Assembly (NCBI GenBank): GCA_029213065.1
Contig: JARGPH010000031.1
Span: 1-64,000 of the forward strand
Source: Verrucomicrobiales bacterium
Lineage (GTDB): Bacteria > Verrucomicrobiota > Verrucomicrobiia > Verrucomicrobiales > DEV007
Direction: 5' to 3'
DNA: 64,000 nucleotides
The stretch's first letter is position 1. Every line of letters begins with the position of its first letter. Positions 59,670-64,000 of this stretch are shown here, piece after piece. The notes under the pieces were generated by a model that was not told where the DNA came from, did not search any database, and worked only from the letters and a program-made list of their open reading frames with translations. The translations under genes were made by a program, and so were the position numbers.

Positions 59670-60905
59670 ATGAACTGGCCCACTTTCCTTGCGCTATCGG
59701 CTTCTCTCGCTCTCACCGCCAACCTCCCTGCCGACGACTGGCCGTGGTGGCGCGGGCCGGATCGCAATGGGGTTGCCTCACCGACCCAGGATCCACCTCT
59801 CACATTCGGTGGCGAAGAGAATGTGGTTTGGTCAGTCGAAATTCCCGGTCGCTCTCACGGCTCCGCTATCGTCGTCGGGAAAAAGGTAATTCTCGCTGCT
59901 GCCGATGAAGAACACGATACCCAGTCGCTTCTCTGCTTTGATCGCGATTCAGGAAAAGCGATCTGGTCTTCGCTGATTCACGAAGGCGGCCAAACGCAGA
60001 AATCGAATAAGAAAGCCTCATGGGCATCGAGCACGCCGGCCTCTGACGGCGAAGGTGTTTTTATCAATTTCGTAAACGGCGATGCGGCTTGGACCACCGC
60101 GGTCAGGCTGGAGGATGGAAAGCAGCTCTGGCAGAAGAAAATCTGCGACTATCAAATTCACCAGGGCTACGGATCATCCCCTGCGATTCACGAGCATCTC
60201 GTAATCGTCTCAGCCGACAATAAACTCGGCGGAGCGGTCGTCGCTTTTGAACGTGCTACCGGCAAAGAAGTCTGGCGGGTCGCCCGAGCGGAAATGCCGA
60301 ATTACCCGTCACCGATCATTCTCAAGGCAGCTGGAAAAACACAGCTTTTCCTAACTGGAACCGAAAAGGTCTCCAGCTTTGATCCGCTCACCGGGCAGAT
60401 TAATTGGGAGATCGATGGAGCAACCACTGAATGCGTTACCTCGACGGTTACGGACGGCAAGCACATTTACTCCAGCGGCGGCTATCCGAAGAATCACGTC
60501 GCCGCAATCACCGCCGACGGTTCTGGCAAGGTCGCCTGGGAAGTGAATGACCGGGCCTACGTGCCCTCCCTCCTCGTCAAAGGCAGTCATCTCTATGGCA
60601 CTCTCGACAGCGGGATTGGAATCTGCTGGGACTCCGCGACAGGAGAAGAGAAATGGAAGGGGCGACTTGGAGGAAACTTCACTGCCTCGCCGGTTCTGGT
60701 CGGTGATCGAATCTACGCCGTCAACGAATCCGGGGACTGCTTTGTTTTCAAAGCAGATCCGGGGAAATTCGAAATTCTCGCAAAAAGCAAAGTAGGCGAT
60801 GAAGTCATGGCGACGCCGACGATCTGCGGAGGTCGAATCTATCTTCGAGTTGCTTTTCACGATGGTGAAAAGCGGAGCGAACGGTTGATTTGTTTCGGGA
60901 AATAG
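59670..60905 (+). CDS. Exported PQQ/BamB-like beta-propeller protein
   Basis: 411 residues from the ATG at 59670, which opens a signal peptide (MNWPTFLALSASLALTANLPA). The mature N-terminus 'DDWPWWRGPDRNGVA' is the standard beginning of PQQ-binding-like propellers of this phylum. Repeated blades of the type 'G..LWQKKI', 'TGKEVWRVARAE', 'TGQINWEIDG' and 'SGKVAWEVND' follow, each with the A/G-x-x-x-W structural Trp. Probably a scaffold or a quinoprotein without an obvious catalytic Asp/Glu set. It is preceded in frame by a GIY-YIG fragment. Confidence 0.85.
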   Translation: MNWPTFLALSASLALTANLPADDWPWWRGPDRNGVASPTQDPPLTFGGEENVVWSVEIPGRSHGSAIVVGKKVILAAADEEHDTQSLLCFDRDSGKAIWSSLIHEGGQTQKSNKKASWASSTPASDGEGVFINFVNGDAAWTTAVRLEDGKQLWQKKICDYQIHQGYGSSPAIHEHLVIVSADNKLGGAVVAFERATGKEVWRVARAEMPNYPSPIILKAAGKTQLFLTGTEKVSSFDPLTGQINWEIDGATTECVTSTVTDGKHIYSSGGYPKNHVAAITADGSGKVAWEVNDRAYVPSLLVKGSHLYGTLDSGIGICWDSATGEEKWKGRLGGNFTASPVLVGDRIYAVNESGDCFVFKADPGKFEILAKSKVGDEVMATPTICGGRIYLRVAFHDGEKRSERLICFGK

Positions 60906-61032
60906 TCAGTCCTCTGTTTCAACCCCGAGCTCCACCTGTATATCCTGTCTACCCCGGTATTTACCCGGTCTTTTTTTTCACCGGGTACGCTTGACACTTC
61001 CCGTTCACAGGAAACCATATTAAAAATGTCCT

Positions 61033-63447
61033 GTGCCAGAATCGAATTCCAGTTTTTGTAACGCCTGCCAACGCCCTATCCCGGAAGCCTCTCCGGGAGG
61101 GATCTGTCCGCGATGTCTGCTTCGCGAAGGAATCGATTCGGATAACCCCAGAGGGATGCCGCACCATGCCTCGGCTGCTCCGCCCCCCTCTCCGCCGCAG
61201 GGGGCTGAAATTTCACCCCTCGAAGGAGACGACCTCGAAAAGTGGTTTCCCCAACTCGAGATTCTCGAGCTGCTCGGCGCCGGGGGAATGGGTACGGTCT
61301 ATAAAGCCCGACAGACTCATCTCGACAGAATCGTCGCACTGAAGATCCTATCCTGTCCTCCCGAGTCTCACGAGGCCTTTGCCCTGCGCTTCGAACAGGA
61401 GGCAAAATTGCTCGCGAGGCTCCATCACCCTAACATTGTTACTTTGTTTGATTTCGGTGTCATCAAGAGAGACAGCGACACGCGCCCTCTCTATTACTTT
61501 CTGATGGAATATGTGGAGGGGGCCAACCTGCAGGAATACATTTCCAGTAAAGAAATTTCACCGGCCCAGGCTTTTCAAATCACCGCCGAGGTATGCGAAG
61601 CGCTTCAGTTCGCGCATGATAAAGGAATCCTCCACCGCGACATCAAACCGGCCAACCTCCTCCTCTCGTCCCCTGAGACAGTCAAACTTGCCGACTTCGG
61701 AATCGCAAAAATCATATCAGGCAACCTTGAAGGGAAAGAAACCGGCATCACGATAACGGGAACCTCTGTCGGCACCCCTTTCTATATGGCCCCCGAAATC
61801 TGGGCGACGCCCGAGGAAGCCGATCAGCGGGCCGACATCTACTCACTGGGCGCGGTTCTCTATCATATGCTGACCGGGGACAGTCCCTCGGGACGTTTCG
61901 AGCGCCCCTCAACTGAGAAGAATCTCCCGAGAATCGTTGACGCGCCGATTTGGAAAGCGCTCGCCAGGAACCCGGAAGATCGCTACGAAGATGCGAGATC
62001 TTTTGGAAAAGATGCTGCCAGGGTTTGCGCTCAGTTGAACAACCTCCACCGGGCGCGCCGCAACCGAGCCCTTCTACTCACAGGCCTCGCCCTCTTTGGA
62101 ATCGCCCTTTTGATTTGGAATCCATTCGATCGTTCGCGTGCTCAAGACGCCGCCGGTTCCACTCCCCTTGCTGAGCCGGAATCTGTGAGCGCCCCGGCCG
62201 ATTCACGCGGCCGGGTTTACCTTCATTACTCGGGGAACCATCAGGAAAGGAACCTCGACGCCACCGCGAATCGACTGAGCGATGCCGATTTCACTCTGGT
62301 TTACTCGCGTGATATTCAGTCCCTCGAAAATCTCCCCATCGCGACCGAGATTCGCTACTTCCGCGAACCGCAGGAGAAAGGAGGTGCCGAAGAAGTTCTT
62401 TCTCTACTCAAAAAATCAGAAGGTTTCGAAGACGCCCGCATTCTCTATGTATCCGGCTACGGAGACGTCAATCGCAGGAACCATTTCGAGATCTGGCTGG
62501 GTAAGAATTCTTTTGCCGGCAGGAAATCGATTGGGAGATTACTGCGCGAGAGTAGCCGCTCCCGGGGGAATGGCTCACTTCGAGTCGCAACAACCTCGAG
62601 CACTGCCGACATCGACCTTGGGAAGGTTGAGAACTTCTCCGATCTGGTGGCAATTCGTTCGACGGAATCTCATTGGTATGCGCTGCGCGCGAATGGGAGC
62701 CTCATTTCGTCCAACCCGGATCATGAGCGGCTCTACATCGATTCTATTTCGGGAGGTCCGGATCAACCGGTTGCAATTGTGGATACGGGAGGAAAAATCG
62801 AGCTCCTCGGGAATCAGGGCTTTTTTCCGTCGGCTGATTATCCTGCCAAACTTGATCAACACCCTGCAGTCGCGTGCGAAGTGGGCAGCGGTCACGCTCT
62901 CGCACTGCTCGAAAACGGTGAAGTTGCCGCGTGGGGCCCCCGCTATGATCACGAAATGAAAGCTCCGGATGTAAAGCCGGAATATGCCACAACGCGCTGG
63001 CCGGAGCCACCGCCCTCCGGGACAGGCAATATCGCGATAGCGGCCACACCGACCTCGGCGGCGACACTTCAGACCACCGGCACAGTGACGATATGGGGGC
63101 CGGAAGGCGCGATCGAATTGGAAGAATTGAAGCGACACTATCCCGTTGAATCGCTCCAGAGTGCCGGGAACAACCTTCTCCTGCTCAGTGCCTCAGGACG
63201 TCTGATAAAGGTCATCCTACCGACCGCGGAAGGAGAGGCGCTCCGCATCCTCAAAGTTGCGGAGAATGTCTCGGTTCTGTCTTCGCACTTTTACTACACC
63301 GACGGCAAGGGCTGGCAATCCGCCCTTCTCCCCGAAGAGTCGTCCGGGCTGTTGAAGGACCTCCCCAAAGTCGCGGCAGGACAGATCAGCGGGTTTGCAG
63401 GTTCCACCGGAAATCAGTCCGCAGTGTTGTGGATCGAACCGAAATAG
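61033..63447 (+). CDS. Membrane Ser/Thr protein kinase with zinc ribbon and RCC1-like sensor domain
   Basis: 804 residues from a GTG. Residues 9-28 hold a CNAC...CPRC zinc ribbon. The kinase domain (about 75-325) has the glycine loop G82-A-G-G-M-G, Lys104 (ALKIL), the catalytic HRDIKPANLL (H201, D203) and D221-F-G, with 'GTPFYMAPEIW' after it, so it is catalytically complete. A membrane helix (346-362) separates the outside part (about 380-804), which has beta strands and RCC1-like blades ('SGHALALLENGEVAAWGP', 'TLQTTGTVTIWGPEG'). The outside domain probably senses a ligand and the inside phosphorylates target proteins. Phosphatase partner not in the window. Confidence 0.9.
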   Translation: MPESNSSFCNACQRPIPEASPGGICPRCLLREGIDSDNPRGMPHHASAAPPPSPPQGAEISPLEGDDLEKWFPQLEILELLGAGGMGTVYKARQTHLDRIVALKILSCPPESHEAFALRFEQEAKLLARLHHPNIVTLFDFGVIKRDSDTRPLYYFLMEYVEGANLQEYISSKEISPAQAFQITAEVCEALQFAHDKGILHRDIKPANLLLSSPETVKLADFGIAKIISGNLEGKETGITITGTSVGTPFYMAPEIWATPEEADQRADIYSLGAVLYHMLTGDSPSGRFERPSTEKNLPRIVDAPIWKALARNPEDRYEDARSFGKDAARVCAQLNNLHRARRNRALLLTGLALFGIALLIWNPFDRSRAQDAAGSTPLAEPESVSAPADSRGRVYLHYSGNHQERNLDATANRLSDADFTLVYSRDIQSLENLPIATEIRYFREPQEKGGAEEVLSLLKKSEGFEDARILYVSGYGDVNRRNHFEIWLGKNSFAGRKSIGRLLRESSRSRGNGSLRVATTSSTADIDLGKVENFSDLVAIRSTESHWYALRANGSLISSNPDHERLYIDSISGGPDQPVAIVDTGGKIELLGNQGFFPSADYPAKLDQHPAVACEVGSGHALALLENGEVAAWGPRYDHEMKAPDVKPEYATTRWPEPPPSGTGNIAIAATPTSAATLQTTGTVTIWGPEGAIELEELKRHYPVESLQSAGNNLLLLSASGRLIKVILPTAEGEALRILKVAENVSVLSSHFYYTDGKGWQSALLPEESSGLLKDLPKVAAGQISGFAGSTGNQSAVLWIEPK

Positions 63448-63706
63448 GGGCTCCTCGCTTTTACGTGCGCTCCTCAGGACGCACCTATACACAGTTGCAA
63501 ACCCGCGCTCAGAGATGCCTACCCGATCCGGGTAAATCTACCCCCCATCCTATACAATCTGTGCAAAAATTCAGAGGCTTTGAATTTCAACACAGATTCA
63601 AAACGGATTTGTCAGATTCACACAGATTGATCTCGTTGTCCGGCACCCTCTGAAACCCCATGCCCGGCCTGAAAACTGAAAACTGAAAACTGAAAACTGA
63701 AAGCTC
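63448..63706. other. Intergenic region between kinase and mpl
   Basis: Convergent 259-bp gap. It contains two short CACAGATT words (about 63592 and 63620) and a 7-base microsatellite next to the mpl stop. No gene or terminator recognised. Confidence 0.4.
63670..63702. repeat. Four 7-bp tandem repeats (TGAAAAC)
   Basis: Exact TGAAAAC units at 63670-63697 then TGAAAG. They directly precede the mpl stop codon on the other strand, so copy number changes would not alter the protein. Confidence 0.85.
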
Positions 63707-64000
63707 CTAAAGCTTCGTAAGCAGCTTGTCGTGAATCCCGCCGAAGCCGCCGTTTGAGAAAACGATGATGACATCGCCATCCTTCGCTTCGCTTTCGAGA
63801 CGTGCCACGATGGCATCGGCATCGGGTTCGTAGAAGGCAGGCGTTCCGGTATCGCGGATCGTTTTCATCAGCAAATCGGTGTCGAGGCGCTCGTCTTCAT
63901 CGAGGCTGTCGGCACGCGCGACTTCAGCGAGACAAACCGCATCGGCTTCACTCAAGGCAGCGGGGAGCGTCTCCTGAAAAACATTGCGACGAGTCGTGTT
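63707..64000 (-). CDS. mpl: UDP-N-acetylmuramate:murein tripeptide ligase, C-terminal end (runs off the right edge)
   Basis: 98 residues are visible, in frame from base 64000 to the TAG at 63707. The sequence starts 'NTTRRNVFQETLPAALSEAD' and ends 'IIVFSNGGFGGIHDKLL', matching the C-terminal domain of Mpl (E. coli Mpl has 'SNTMRRG.FQ' and 'SNGGFGGIHQKLL'). Mpl attaches recycled murein tripeptide to UDP-MurNAc in the cytoplasm. MurC lacks the FGGIH ending, so Mpl is preferred. The start and ATP-binding part lie outside the window. Confidence 0.85.
   Translation of the reverse strand, partial: NTTRRNVFQETLPAALSEADAVCLAEVARADSLDEDERLDTDLLMKTIRDTGTPAFYEPDADAIVARLESEAKDGDVIIVFSNGGFGGIHDKLLTKL

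Noticed and set aside
59478-60905. Single 475-residue GIY-YIG/PQQ fusion gene
   Set aside because: A signal peptide begins at 59670 and the nuclease part lacks its catalytic half, so I treat them as separate.

Overview
The window looks like a chromosomal segment of a Verrucomicrobiota bacterium (Planctomycetes is the main alternative). The reasons are: a large block of Planctomycete/Verrucomicrobia-type cytochrome proteins (PSCyt1, DUF1549, DUF1553) paired with Tat-exported DUF1501 proteins; many exported carbohydrate-active enzymes; a simple type II secretion pseudopilin operon; and a TGTTC-N4-GAACA palindrome in front of ssb, which as I remember it is the LexA motif described for Verrucomicrobia. 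Coding density is high and most DNA is fairly GC-rich. AT-rich exceptions are about 6500-7400 (DUF3223 gene) and 53787-53928 (hipBA promoter).

Region by region. 1-5300: end of a cytochrome c gene, a SYLF lipid-binding protein, two exported sialidase-like proteins, and a 267-bp tandem repeat rich in hairpins. 5300-9700: a peroxiredoxin-SnoaL protein, an AT-rich DUF3223/HNH-like gene, a ParE-type toxin-antitoxin pair, a nitroreductase and an exported protein built of Cys-Lys-x-Asp-Gly repeats. 9990-17000: 2OG-Fe(II) oxygenase, PAP2 phosphatase, an SGNH hydrolase/GH105 pair, a TPR-LamG membrane protein, tRNA-Ser(CGA) and a DUF1287 protein. 17160-24600 (all minus): DUF389 membrane protein, lipoprotein, PBP2, UvrC and a DUF3365 haem protein.

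24757-42878 is the most distinctive part. It holds a DUF1549/1553 cytochrome with a DUF1501 partner, an orphan DUF1501 gene, and a four-gene operon of DUF1501, cytochrome, PPC/coiled-coil and WD40/cytochrome proteins. A convergent paralogue of the PPC/coiled-coil protein closes the block. Family knowledge and signals place the products outside the cytoplasmic membrane; their reaction is unknown.

43000-54000: TIM-barrel lipoprotein, two small paralogues (the first frameshifted at a C6 run), PabB, TrmD, the gspFGHIJK operon (minus) and a hipBA module directly upstream of gspF. 53900-64000: Gfo/Idh/MocA oxidoreductase, three 134-bp repeats, ssb with a LexA-like box, a His-rich metal-permease pair, tmRNA, a GIY-YIG fragment run into a PQQ-propeller gene, a receptor-like Ser/Thr kinase with an RCC1-like domain, and the end of mpl.

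Intergenic DNA is unusually rich in short palindromes that fall into families with fixed loops (GGGA/TCCC, TTTCAA, TGAA, GAA). All similarity statements come from reading the sequence; no database search was run.
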